Source of the DNA: an uncultured Ruminococcus sp.
Lineage (GTDB): Bacteria; Bacillota; Clostridia; Oscillospirales; Acutalibacteraceae
NCBI GenBank assembly: GCA_902799245.1
Contig: CADBZY010000015.1
Coordinates: forward strand, 1-64,000
DNA: 64,000 nucleotides
Reading direction: 5' to 3'
Below the pieces are notes generated by a model. That model was given only the letters and a program-made list of their open reading frames with translations. It was not told where the DNA came from and searched no databases. A program made the position numbers and the translations under genes. Below are positions 25,853 through 34,416 of the stretch, one piece after another (position 1 is the first letter of the stretch; each line of letters opens with the position of its first letter).

Positions 25853-26734
25853 TTGACAAACGATAAAATACCCGGAAGAAACGACGTCTGCTGGTGCGGC
25901 AGCGGAAAGAAATACAAAAAGTGCCACATGGACTTTGACCGCAGATTGCACGAATACGAACTTTCCGGCGCGGAAGTGCCATCCCATTCGCTGCTCAAAA
26001 CGCCGGAGCAGCTCGCCGGAATACGCGAGAGCGCCAAAATCAACATCGCCGTGCTGGATTACGTAGCTCAGCATATCCGCGCAGGCATTACCACCGAGGA
26101 AATAGACAAATGGGTCTATGAACATACCGTGCTGCGCGGCGGCATTCCCGCGCCGCTGAATTACGAGGGCTATCCCAAGAGCGTCTGCACCTCCATCAAT
26201 GAAGTCGTGTGCCACGGTATTCCCTCCCCCGACCGCGTGCTCAAGGAGGGGGACATCGTCAACGTAGACTGCTCCACCGTGCTGAACGGCTATTTTTCCG
26301 ATTCGTCGAGAATGTTCTGCATCGGCGAGGTTTCGCCGGAGAAGAAGCGGCTGGTCGAGGTGGCGAGGCAAAGTCTTGAGGTCGGACTGTCAAAAGTAAA
26401 ACCGTGGAATTACCTCGGCGACATGGGCGACGCCATCAATCAGTTCATCATGAAGAACGGCTACAGCGTGGTGCGCGACATCGGCGGCCACGGCATAGGA
26501 CTCGAATTCCACGAGGATCCGTGGGTGAGCTATGTTTCCAAGCCCGGTACCGAAATGCTGATGGTTCCGGGGCTGGTGTTCACCATAGAGCCGATGATCA
26601 ACATGGGTTCCTGCGAAGTCTGGCAGGACGAGGACGACGGCTGGACGGTCTACACCGAGGACGGACTTCCCTCCGCCCAGTGGGAAATCCAGGTTGCCGT
26701 CACCGACGACGGGTACGAGATACTTTCCTATTGA
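25853..26734 (+). CDS. map: Methionine aminopeptidase type I with N-terminal SEC-C zinc motif
   Basis: 293 residues. Start is the TTG at 25853, with GGGAG 8 bases upstream; an upstream GTG overlaps that site. Residues 13-25 form a SEC-C metal-binding motif (CWCGSGKKYKKC), a variant known among Firmicutes. The catalytic domain has the five metal ligands: two Asp (NVDCSTVLNGYFSD), His in GGHGIGLEFHE, Glu in FTIEPM and Glu in WEIQ. It removes the initiator Met from nascent proteins. A weak promoter (-10 TAGAAT near 25803) may precede it, and a strong terminator follows at 26794. Confidence 0.95.
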   Translation: MTNDKIPGRNDVCWCGSGKKYKKCHMDFDRRLHEYELSGAEVPSHSLLKTPEQLAGIRESAKINIAVLDYVAQHIRAGITTEEIDKWVYEHTVLRGGIPAPLNYEGYPKSVCTSINEVVCHGIPSPDRVLKEGDIVNVDCSTVLNGYFSDSSRMFCIGEVSPEKKRLVEVARQSLEVGLSKVKPWNYLGDMGDAINQFIMKNGYSVVRDIGGHGIGLEFHEDPWVSYVSKPGTEMLMVPGLVFTIEPMINMGSCEVWQDEDDGWTVYTEDGLPSAQWEIQVAVTDDGYEILSY

Positions 26735-26778
26735 GGGTGAAGGGTGAAGGTTGAAGGGTAAGGGTAGAAGGTATGAGG
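26735..26778. repeat. GGGTGAA-type heptad array after map
   Basis: Six tandem 7-mers (GGGTGAA twice, then GGTTGAA, GGGTAAG, GGTAGAA, GGTATGA) beginning at the map stop codon. Belongs to the window-wide heptad class. Confidence 0.8.
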
Positions 26779-26793
26779 GCACTGCATTATGCA

Positions 26794-26841
26794 AAAAGCG
26801 CTTCGGAGGATTTTTTTATAAAAACTCCGGAGCGCTTTTTT
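26794..26841 (+). terminator. Bidirectional terminator between map and spoVM
   Basis: A 15-bp stem with one G-T pair (26794-26808 with 26825-26839) and an AT loop, flanked by A residues on the left and T residues on the right. It can end both the rightward map transcript and the leftward spoVM transcript. Confidence 0.92.
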
Positions 26842-26862
26842 ATTTGGTGTGTGATGAAGCGG

Positions 26863-26943
26863 TTACGCTTCCTTCTTGATTTTGAATACCAGCCTGAGAA
26901 TGGGTGCGAGTGCCTTCGGGCTTTTTACTACAACGATCTTCAT
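26863..26943 (-). CDS. spoVM: Stage V sporulation protein SpoVM
   Basis: A 26-residue ORF with ATG at 26943 and a strong GGAGG 8 bases upstream. The peptide starts MKIVVVKSPKALAPILRLVF and ends in KIKKEA. It has the same length as the Bacillus subtilis protein and keeps its Lys2, Lys7, Pro9 and Lys10 pattern and amphipathic helix ending in basic residues. SpoVM recognises the convex membrane of the forespore and anchors the spore coat through SpoIVA. In B. subtilis it follows thiN; here two genes intervene, which supports the call. A bidirectional terminator follows it. A sigma-E promoter was not clear. Confidence 0.85.
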   Translation of the reverse strand: MKIVVVKSPKALAPILRLVFKIKKEA

Positions 26944-27040
26944 AAGTATTACCTCCGCTTTGTGATGTATTTTGTTTTTTGCAGGTCACTTTGCTTCCTG
27001 CATTATCATAATACGCCGCGGATGGCATTTGGTGCGGGAA

Positions 27041-28600
27041 TTATTCTTCCGATATCCTGACTGCCTTTGCAAAATCCTCCGGCAGGGAATACTGCACATT
27101 GTGTCCGCAGCCTTCGATTAAGGCGAGGTCTTTCGAGGGAGCGGTGATGCTGTTATAATAATCCTTCACCGAATCGACGGGGCAGATCCAGTCGTCCGAG
27201 CCGGAAATGAAGTACACCGGCACGGCGTAGTCCGTTCCCGTTTGCTCCGCGTCAAACGCCTTCGTGTAATCGAACAGCGGCTTGTTCATGTCAAAATATT
27301 TCCCCATATCGCCGAGCTGAATGAGGAACCATCGGAAATCGTCCATTCCGTAATAGGGTGAAGTCAGCGCGTACCACACGCTGTTATCGTCTACCGCCGA
27401 CGGATGGTATTTTGACACTTCACTGCGAACCGCCATCAGATTGACAAGGTTCGGATCGGACAAATACTTCCGATATGCCGCTTCCATGACGGAAACATCA
27501 TCGCCGGCGGCTTTTGCCTTCGCCAGCGCGTCCTGATAGCTGTAGAAATCGCTTCTTTCCAGCGAAACGACCTGCGCCACGGAAATATACGCCGCAGCCT
27601 TCTCCGGATGCGCCTTCACATAGCTGCTGCCGAGAATCGTGCCGTAGGAATGCCCCATAATGATGACCTTCTTCTGACCGAACCGGTCGCGCAGGTAATC
27701 CACAATCGCATCCACATCGGCAAGCGCCTGTTCAAAGGTCGCTGTGGCATTATCCGGGTCTTTGTCGTGATTCCTGAAATACGTCCTGCCGCAGCCCCTC
27801 TGATCCCAGCAGACGAAGGTGTATCTGTCGGTGAGCCTGTCGGCAAAGCCAAAGGTAACGGTCGAATCCGGCGAGGAAGGTCCGCCGTGCAGGTAGAGAA
27901 TCACGGGATTGGCAGTATCCCTGCCCGTCATGAGAATAAACTGTTCCTGCCCGTTGATCGGCAGATAAAGCGCCTCGTCCACGCCGCCGAGCAGATTGGG
28001 GTAATGCTTTACGTAATTCACATTCCGAAGGGCAATGACCGCTGAAATGCCCGCGAAGACGGTGACCGGCACAAAAACGGCTATTCCTTTCAGAATTCTG
28101 ACAACAATAAAAGATTTCTTCTCCGGCTTGCCGCAGGCTTCATTCCTGTGGGCAAGATGAATGCCGATGTGACCGATGCCGAGAATCACGCTGGAAACAA
28201 TCATGAGGATATTCTCGCCGTAAAAGCCCAGCAGGAAAAACGCTGCAACCGGCAGTGTGGCGCCTGCTACGGGAATCTTCAGTATGCTGCTGTAGAAATC
28301 GCTCATTTCCTTCTCGCTGCGGAAGTAGCGCACCCAGAAGACCTCATACAGCACCATCAGGGCAAAGGAAACGCCGAGCCAGAGCAGCCAGAGATGGCAG
28401 TTCCTCAGATTGAAGTCGGAAAAGACAATAGCAATGCCGCTGACAAGCACCTCGCCGATTCTTTCGAGTGTGAGCAGCAGCTTGTTCTCCTTGCCGACGT
28501 ATTTGTCATAATCCTTCGGCTGATGCTTCGTCCAGATGATATTGGGGACAAACAGCATGACAAGATAAATCAGTCCCACATACGAAAAACCGAAACGCAT
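27041..28600 (-). CDS. Membrane-anchored alpha/beta hydrolase (proline iminopeptidase-like)
   Basis: 519 residues from the ATG at 28600 (AAGGAG about 9 bases upstream). Residues 1 to about 215 hold five hydrophobic helices. The rest is an alpha/beta hydrolase of the proline iminopeptidase group: oxyanion loop LHGGPSSPDS, WDQRGCGRT, nucleophile elbow GHSYGT, acid in GSDDWICP and His in GCGHNVQ. The catalytic triad is complete. The domain probably faces outward or lies at the membrane; substrate unknown (peptide or ester). The fusion to a multi-helix module is unlike the soluble enzymes of the family. Not obviously part of the sporulation gene next to it. Confidence 0.85.
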   Translation of the reverse strand: MRFGFSYVGLIYLVMLFVPNIIWTKHQPKDYDKYVGKENKLLLTLERIGEVLVSGIAIVFSDFNLRNCHLWLLWLGVSFALMVLYEVFWVRYFRSEKEMSDFYSSILKIPVAGATLPVAAFFLLGFYGENILMIVSSVILGIGHIGIHLAHRNEACGKPEKKSFIVVRILKGIAVFVPVTVFAGISAVIALRNVNYVKHYPNLLGGVDEALYLPINGQEQFILMTGRDTANPVILYLHGGPSSPDSTVTFGFADRLTDRYTFVCWDQRGCGRTYFRNHDKDPDNATATFEQALADVDAIVDYLRDRFGQKKVIIMGHSYGTILGSSYVKAHPEKAAAYISVAQVVSLERSDFYSYQDALAKAKAAGDDVSVMEAAYRKYLSDPNLVNLMAVRSEVSKYHPSAVDDNSVWYALTSPYYGMDDFRWFLIQLGDMGKYFDMNKPLFDYTKAFDAEQTGTDYAVPVYFISGSDDWICPVDSVKDYYNSITAPSKDLALIEGCGHNVQYSLPEDFAKAVRISEE

Positions 28601-28620
28601 AGCTCTTTTCTCCTTCAACT

Positions 28621-28915
28621 GATAATTTAGGCGGTTGTAAAAGCTGAAAATGCCTGAAATCGGCGGGGTAGAGCATTTTATAATACCGGTTTTTTCTCCG
28701 ATTTTGGGCGAGGGATTATTTATTTTTTTCTTTATCGGTTGCGCCCGGGGTGTATTCTTTTCCGGGGGTATCGCAGCGAGGGGCAAAGCCCCTCTTTGTC
28801 AGCTTTGCTGACAAAGTACCCTGCAAGGGCCCTGCCCTTGACCCGCGAGGAGGTCCAGACCCCCTCGACTCCCACGCTCGCATTCGCTCGCTAGTTACGG
28901 CGCTGCGCGCTTTCC
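28621..28915. repeat. Multi-hairpin intergenic element, copy 2
   Basis: About 290 bases homologous to the 49.6 kb copy. In order it has GCGCCCGGGG, a GAGGGGC/GCCCCTC stem (28778-28794), a TTTGTCAGC/GCTGACAAA stem (28795-28815), CAAGGGC/GCCCTTG (28824-28840) and CGAGGAGGTC/GACCCCCTCG (28846-28867). It fills the 347-base gap between the hydrolase and zinc-ribbon genes. Confidence 0.88.
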
Positions 28916-28946
28916 CTTCTACCTTCTACCTCCTACCTCCTACCTA
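28916..28946. repeat. Short TACCTTC/TACCTCC heptad array
   Basis: Four to five tandem 7-mers of the TACCTTC/TACCTCC type that end at the stop codon of the zinc-ribbon gene. Confidence 0.75.
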
Positions 28947-28947
28947 T

Positions 28948-30582
28948 CTAAAATCCGAACGCGGTCAGATAGACCATCACGCAGAATGAAAGGATGCCGA
29001 ACCATACGGCGAGGCACCCGGGCGGGATAAAGGTAAAGCCGAGCACGGTCATCACCGTGTCGCCGGTTATCTTAATCTCACGTTTTTTGCGGTATTTCTT
29101 CTTGGATCCGTCGGGAGACAAAAGGTAAATCCACGGGCGTTCGTAAAGCTCTATGCGGGCGAATTTGAGAATGTAAACGGGTATGACGGGAACGAATATG
29201 CAGAACCAGACCGCGGAACCGCCGAGTTCAAGGCGTTGGAAGTCGAACCCGTTGAGGAACAGCGCGATAATCACCGGCAGAAACAGCACAAACAGCGACA
29301 GTCCCGCCGTGTGCGCTATTCTCAGCGGAGAAGTGAATTTGAGAAGCACCGGCTTCATCACGCCGTCGATTTTTTCATAAAAAACCGGCCTGACGACCTG
29401 CTTTCTCATCTCGTTTTTGTCCTGTACCAGCCCGCTGTCCGTCCGGCGGAAGGAGCCGCCGCGGGAAGTGAAGATTTTCCGTTCGCTCTCCACGCGGAAG
29501 GAATTATGCACCGTGTCGCTGTAGGCACACAGGGTAATGATCGCCCAGACAATGGCCAGCAGACCCGTGATATATACGCTTTCTCCCGGCGTCATTCCGA
29601 AAAGCCGGAAGGCGGCATAGGACACACCGCATATGATCAATGTGGAAAGGATGGCCTTCAGCCACCACGGAACGAAATAATAGTGTGAAACCCTCTCGGC
29701 GCGGACGCTGACCTTGCCGGTCTGTCCGTTGACCGCCGCCATTGTTTCACCCGAGGAAATATAATAGACAGGCATCAGCACCGGCATTCGCAGCGCGTTA
29801 TCCGAATAGGCGTAAACGTCCACCGCCTTGGTTTCAAGTGTCTTGCGGACGGTGGGCGCGTAATCCGCCGATACTTCGGTGTTGATGCGGCTGAGAAGCG
29901 TCCTGTCATCCACGTCGGCGGTCTTGATACGCTGCCCTGCGGCGTAGGCAAAATCAAAGGCGTGCAGCTCGTCCAGCTCAAAAGGCTCCATGCCGTCGAG
30001 CAGCATGTTGTCAAGCTGTCTGGAGCAGCTCACGAATACATTGTCCACATATCCGCTGCATATGTAGGTTTTGCCGCCGTCCATGCGGCTGACCTTGCTT
30101 GTGACAGGGCCGCGCACCAGCTCATAGGGCAGATAGAAGCCCTTCAATTCGGCGATATGCTCCCTGATGTGCTTTGCCTCGCTCTTGCGGGCATTCTTAT
30201 CACACCACGCGGAAAGCCGTTCCCGCGCTTCTTCCTCGGTAATCCGGAAGGGGATGATCAGCTCGGGCAGTTCCTTCGATGATACATAATCCTTCCTCAC
30301 CAACGTGCGCCCGCAGAACGCGCAGTTCGACATGGCCTCGCCTTCGTTGAAAACAATCTCCGCGCCGCAGCCGGTGCAGGCGCCGCGCATCAGATGATAT
30401 TTTTCCGCGCTTTCTTTGATCTTCTGCTGACGGAACGCGCGGAATCCCTGTTTCTGGGCGATGGCCTCCTTGATGCCGACCCTGCCGCCGCAGAAGCCGC
30501 AGCGGTACTGCTGCGAGATAATATCGAAGTTAGCCGGAGCGCCGCAGGAAGGGCAATGCACGTCGGCAAAATTTGCTCCCAA
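28948..30582 (-). CDS. Zinc-ribbon membrane protein, function unknown
   Basis: 544 residues. The N-terminus has two zinc-ribbon pairs: CPSCGAPANF...CGFCGG (about 10-34) and CTGCGAEIVF...CAFCGR (about 69-92). A soluble domain rich in charge follows (about 100-300), then about five hydrophobic helices between 310 and the C-terminus. The start is TTG with GAGGTG 7 bases upstream. This double-ribbon plus multi-helix layout occurs in clostridial proteins annotated as TFIIB-like zinc ribbon; no activity is known. It may sense or scaffold at the membrane. Confidence 0.7.
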   Translation of the reverse strand: MGANFADVHCPSCGAPANFDIISQQYRCGFCGGRVGIKEAIAQKQGFRAFRQQKIKESAEKYHLMRGACTGCGAEIVFNEGEAMSNCAFCGRTLVRKDYVSSKELPELIIPFRITEEEARERLSAWCDKNARKSEAKHIREHIAELKGFYLPYELVRGPVTSKVSRMDGGKTYICSGYVDNVFVSCSRQLDNMLLDGMEPFELDELHAFDFAYAAGQRIKTADVDDRTLLSRINTEVSADYAPTVRKTLETKAVDVYAYSDNALRMPVLMPVYYISSGETMAAVNGQTGKVSVRAERVSHYYFVPWWLKAILSTLIICGVSYAAFRLFGMTPGESVYITGLLAIVWAIITLCAYSDTVHNSFRVESERKIFTSRGGSFRRTDSGLVQDKNEMRKQVVRPVFYEKIDGVMKPVLLKFTSPLRIAHTAGLSLFVLFLPVIIALFLNGFDFQRLELGGSAVWFCIFVPVIPVYILKFARIELYERPWIYLLSPDGSKKKYRKKREIKITGDTVMTVLGFTFIPPGCLAVWFGILSFCVMVYLTAFGF

Positions 30583-30646
30583 AGTCGTTCACCTCTGATC
30601 CGGTTCCAGCATTTTAACGGTTAAAACGGAGTTACCCTGTCATTTT

Positions 30647-31297
30647 TCAATCAATTATTTCATTGTCTGTTTCACTGGCGCACTCGATAATCAGCACCGT
30701 ACCCTCGTGGATGATCATGCTGAATTTTTCGCGGTCAGTGACATGATTGCTCACGCCCAAGGGAAAGGAGGCGTCCAGTCTCTGCCGCATGGTCGGGTAT
30801 TCCACGCCGCTCATGCTGACGACGGCGTATTCGCAGCCGAAGGGAAACACGGAAAAATACGCGCCGGAACCGCCCATCAGCGGCCTGACGGCATCGCCCT
30901 GACCGAATAGTCTGACCGCCGTGCTTTCATCGGCCAGCAACCCCCTTGCGCCGTGATTTCGCATGTAATCCAGCGCCGCAATATTGGCAAGCGTATGATC
31001 CAGCCTGCCGCCAAGACCGCCTACAATGACGAACTCCCTAAATCCTTTCGCCAGTCCGTGCTTCACGGCCAGCATGGTGTCGGTGTCGTCCTTTTGGGAG
31101 GGAAAAACCTCGTCGGCGCAGTCGGGCACATACCCAAGCGAATCAAAATCGCCCAAAACGCAGTCGGGCGTCACGCCCAGTCCTTCGGCAGATCGCAGCC
31201 CTCCGTCAGCAGCAATGACATAATCCCCCGGGGAAATGTTTGTTTTCATTCTCTCAAAATCCGAAATTCTTCCCGCCGAAACAATCACGCATTTCAT
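30647..31297 (-). CDS. thiN: Thiamine pyrophosphokinase
   Basis: A 216-residue enzyme that pyrophosphorylates thiamine to TPP. Family features: AADGGLRSAEGLGVTPDCVL, GDFDSLG, QKDDTDTMLAVKHGL and VGGLGGRLDHTLANIAAL. The length is standard. AAAGGA precedes the ATG at 31297. It follows rsgA in the conserved order rsgA-(rpe)-thiN-spoVM, with the rpe gene missing. No TPP riboswitch was seen upstream. Confidence 0.95.
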   Translation of the reverse strand: MKCVIVSAGRISDFERMKTNISPGDYVIAADGGLRSAEGLGVTPDCVLGDFDSLGYVPDCADEVFPSQKDDTDTMLAVKHGLAKGFREFVIVGGLGGRLDHTLANIAALDYMRNHGARGLLADESTAVRLFGQGDAVRPLMGGSGAYFSVFPFGCEYAVVSMSGVEYPTMRQRLDASFPLGVSNHVTDREKFSMIIHEGTVLIIECASETDNEIID

Positions 31298-31312
31298 AAT
31301 ACAATCCTTTAT

Positions 31313-31385
31313 ATTCAGCGCGAATGCGCTCCGAAATTATTCACTATTCACCATTCACTATTCACTTAGCGGCGCAACCGCGCCG
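31313..31385. repeat. Heptad array with AGCGCGAATGCGCT palindrome, overlapping the rsgA stop
   Basis: Palindrome at 31317-31330, four tandem 7-mers at 31339-31366 (ATTCACT, ATTCACC, ATTCACT, ATTCACT) and a GC-rich tail. The last heptad overlaps the rsgA stop codon (31366-31368). Confidence 0.85.
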
Positions 31386-32337
31386 CACCCTTCTCCCATT
31401 CCTTGATGTCCTTGACCTCGTTGTAGAGGGCGACGTAGCTTGCGTGGCGTGACCGGGAGATTTCTCCGCGGCTGACGGCGGCAAGCACCTCGCAGCCCTT
31501 CTCACAGGTGTGGGAACAGCCGGTGAAGCGGCACAGATGGGAAAAATCGGCAAATTCACGGAAGGTGTCCGCCAGCTCGTCTTTGTAGACAAACTCGGCA
31601 AATTCACCGTCAAAGGAGGAAAATCCCGGCGTGTCGGCGATCTTGCCGCCAAAGGAAAGCGGAAAAAGCTCGGTCTCGCGGGTAGTGTGCCTTCCGCGCC
31701 CGAGCTTTTTGCTGGTTTCGCCCGTTTCGCGGTCAAGTCCGGGACAAAGGGCGTTGAGCAGCGTTGACTTGCCCGCTCCGGTATTGCCTGCGAAGGCGCT
31801 GATTTTGTTTTTCATGAGGTCCCGTATTTCGTCGAGGAATTCCCGGCTGTCGGACGCATAATCCGCGTCAATCACGGTGAATCCCGCCTTGCGGTAAATA
31901 TCCCCGAAGCCGTTGTCATCGGCCAGATCGAGCTTGGTGATGACGATGACAGGCTCTATTCCCTTGTGCTCGGCAAGAGAAATGAAACGGTCGACAATGA
32001 GCGCGTTGGGCTGCGGCTGACAGAGCGACACCACGATAAAGAGCGTGTCCAGATTGGCCAGCGGAGGGCGCAGCAAAAAGTTGCGCCGCTCGAGGATGCT
32101 GTCCACGCTGGCCAGTCCGTCGGGATGGACGGAGATCACGCATCTGTCACCCGCCAGAGGGGTTATCCTCGCGCGGTTGGCTCCGCCGCCGCGAAGCGAA
32201 CCGCGCGCCCTGCATTCGTAAACCTGATCACCGCACTCGACGTAATAGAAGCCGCCGATGCCCTTGATGATGATACCTTCCAGCTGCACGGCATCCGGGC
32301 TTCTGTCGGAACGTGTGTGTTTGTTATTGCTTTTCAT
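31366..32337 (-). CDS. rsgA: Ribosome small subunit-dependent GTPase A
   Basis: A 323-residue circularly permuted GTPase that assists 30S subunit maturation. It has an N-terminal OB fold (GIIIKGIGGFYYV), the G4 motif ITKLDL ahead of the P-loop GNTGAGKST, the G3 DTPGFSSF, and a C-terminal zinc site (CRFTGCSHTCEKGCEV). The start is near the ATG at 32337, with AAGG close upstream; a later start is possible. It begins 11 bases after the prkC stop. The stop codon lies within an intergenic repeat. Confidence 0.95.
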   Translation of the reverse strand: MKSNNKHTRSDRSPDAVQLEGIIIKGIGGFYYVECGDQVYECRARGSLRGGGANRARITPLAGDRCVISVHPDGLASVDSILERRNFLLRPPLANLDTLFIVVSLCQPQPNALIVDRFISLAEHKGIEPVIVITKLDLADDNGFGDIYRKAGFTVIDADYASDSREFLDEIRDLMKNKISAFAGNTGAGKSTLLNALCPGLDRETGETSKKLGRGRHTTRETELFPLSFGGKIADTPGFSSFDGEFAEFVYKDELADTFREFADFSHLCRFTGCSHTCEKGCEVLAAVSRGEISRSRHASYVALYNEVKDIKEWEKGAARLRR

Positions 32338-32348
32338 ATGCCTTAGTA

Positions 32349-34322
32349 TCAGCCTTCCGGTTTCACTTCTTCCTCTTCGGAGGAAACTTCGGAGGAGACT
32401 TCGGACGACGCTTCGGTAAGCCAGCTGACGTCGTATTCCTTGCTGACCGTGCTCTTCTCGGTTTTAAAATTGACCTTGTAATCGCGGTATTTCCTGCCGT
32501 TGAGAGTGACTGTCACCTTCTGCGTTCCCGAGCCGGTGAGCTTGATGGAATAGCTGGTCTGGGAGGCAAGCGAGACATTCGCCGCCTTGATGGATTCATT
32601 GTCAAGGAATACCTCGAGCGTCACGTCCTGGGTACTCTGGGGAAGTTCGATTTTCAGCGTGACAGTGGATTCCGGCGCTTTGCCGTTGCTGATGGTGAAT
32701 TTGACAACGGTGTCCTTGGTCAGCTTGGTGCCGTAGGGCGGTTCCTGAGAAATAATGGTGCCTTCGGGCTTGTTGCTGTCCACCTTGGTGGCCTCGGCGA
32801 TGGTGATGCCGAGTGAATCGAGCTGGCTCTTGGCCGACACATAAGGCATGTTGACAAAGTTCCTCATGACCTGATCCTCGGTTCTCGGGCCAAGGCTGTA
32901 ATAGACCTCGATGACGTCGCCGATTTCAACCTCCTGACGCGGCTGGGGATTGGTGTTGCATACGATGTCGACAGGCGTATTCTCGTCGTAAATCGGCATT
33001 TCCACATAGGCAAGGCCCTGCTGTTTGAGCAGCTGCGTGTACTGGGTATAGGTCATATTCTGGAAATCGGGAACCATCAGGCGCTCCGGTCCCTTGCTGA
33101 CGACCAGCTTGACGCGGGAGTCGGAATAGACCATCTTGTCGGGCTTCGGATTCTGCTCCATGACAACGCCCTCGGCGATCTCGCTGCTGAACTTTTCTTC
33201 CTTGTAGAATTCAAAGTCGTACTTCTGGCTCTCTAAAATGTCATTGTAGATCTGACCCACGAAATTCGGCAGCTTGACCTGCTCGCTGTTGTTCTTTTTG
33301 AGGATGCCGCTGGCGTCAATGAAGATGATCACGAACACCACGGCGACAAGCACAAACGCCGTCGCGATACCTGTCAGCACAGGAATGACCGGGCTCTTGT
33401 ATTCGTCCTCGGATTCGGACTTTTTGGCTGTTTCGGCAGTCTTGCGGTAGCGCGGGCTGTCCTCCACGATGTATTTGTAATTGAACTTGATGCCGGGATT
33501 CATCTTGAAATTCTCAATATCCTGGAGCATTTCCGCCGCGCTCTGATAGCGGGCGTTGGGATCCTTCTGCATGGCCTGAATGGTGATTTCCTCCAGACCG
33601 ACGGGAATGTTCGGATTGATCTGACGGGGCATTTTCGGGTCCGCCTGGAGCTGCATGACGGCTACCGACACCGCGCTGTTGGCGTCAAAGGGCAGTTTGC
33701 CGGTCAGCATTTCATAGAGCATCACACCCACGGAATACAGGTCGGCTCTCGCGTCGGTCGCCGCGCCTCTCGCCTGTTCGGGGGCAATGTAATGCACCGA
33801 ACCGATCGCCTTGTCGGTGATGGTGCTGGTCTGGCTGGTGAGCAGACGGGCAATACCGAAATCCGTCACCTTGATGCGGCCGTTCTGGAGCAGCATGATA
33901 TTCTGCGGCTTGATGTCGCGGTGCACAATGCCCTTGGAATGGGCGTGCATGAGCGCGCGGAGAATCTGCGTCGTGAAGTGAACCGCTTCCTTGACGCGGA
34001 CGACTCTCTGCTGCTCGATGTAGTCTTTCAGGGAGATGCCGTCGATGTATTCCATGACGATATACTGGAGCGACGGACTGTTGCACACGTCGAAGATCTT
34101 GACGATATTGGGGTGATTGAGCAGCGCGATGGCGCGGGATTCGTTGCGGAACCGGCGGCAGAATTCCTCATTGTCGAGATATTCCTCGCGCAGGATCTTG
34201 ACAGCCACGATCGCGCCGGTGTCGAAATCCTTTGCCTTGTAAACGACAGCCATGCCGCCGTTTCCCACCTCTTCCAGTATCTCATACCTGCCGTCTAAGA
34301 CTTTGCCGATATATTTATCCAT
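32349..34322 (-). CDS. prkC: Serine/threonine protein kinase PrkC with PASTA domains
   Basis: 657 residues. Kinase domain 1 to about 270: glycine loop GNGGMAVVY, Lys42, the HRD motif at 134-136, DFG at 154-156 and APEQA. A single membrane helix lies at about 312-336. Three PASTA domains follow outside (about 350-550), then a roughly 90-residue beta-type C-terminal region and a Ser/Glu tail. PASTA kinases bind muropeptides or lipid II and control wall growth, division and spore germination. Paired with the PP2C phosphatase directly upstream, as in most Firmicutes. Confidence 0.96.
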   Translation of the reverse strand: MDKYIGKVLDGRYEILEEVGNGGMAVVYKAKDFDTGAIVAVKILREEYLDNEEFCRRFRNESRAIALLNHPNIVKIFDVCNSPSLQYIVMEYIDGISLKDYIEQQRVVRVKEAVHFTTQILRALMHAHSKGIVHRDIKPQNIMLLQNGRIKVTDFGIARLLTSQTSTITDKAIGSVHYIAPEQARGAATDARADLYSVGVMLYEMLTGKLPFDANSAVSVAVMQLQADPKMPRQINPNIPVGLEEITIQAMQKDPNARYQSAAEMLQDIENFKMNPGIKFNYKYIVEDSPRYRKTAETAKKSESEDEYKSPVIPVLTGIATAFVLVAVVFVIIFIDASGILKKNNSEQVKLPNFVGQIYNDILESQKYDFEFYKEEKFSSEIAEGVVMEQNPKPDKMVYSDSRVKLVVSKGPERLMVPDFQNMTYTQYTQLLKQQGLAYVEMPIYDENTPVDIVCNTNPQPRQEVEIGDVIEVYYSLGPRTEDQVMRNFVNMPYVSAKSQLDSLGITIAEATKVDSNKPEGTIISQEPPYGTKLTKDTVVKFTISNGKAPESTVTLKIELPQSTQDVTLEVFLDNESIKAANVSLASQTSYSIKLTGSGTQKVTVTLNGRKYRDYKVNFKTEKSTVSKEYDVSWLTEASSEVSSEVSSEEEEVKPEG

Positions 34323-34416
34323 ATTGATGAAACACTCCTTACCTGCCCTTCGCGTATTTATCCGTTAAGGGCTTGAATGTGTGATTATTTCGGTATACGG
34401 TTGACTGTTCAACCAG

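Noticed and set aside
28621-28915. Insertion sequence or integron at the multi-hairpin elements
   Set aside because: There is no transposase or integrase frame and no target duplication that I could see; the hairpins are not att-type sites.
30600-31365. TPP riboswitch for thiN
   Set aside because: No conserved THI-box elements were found; the gap upstream is a heptad repeat.
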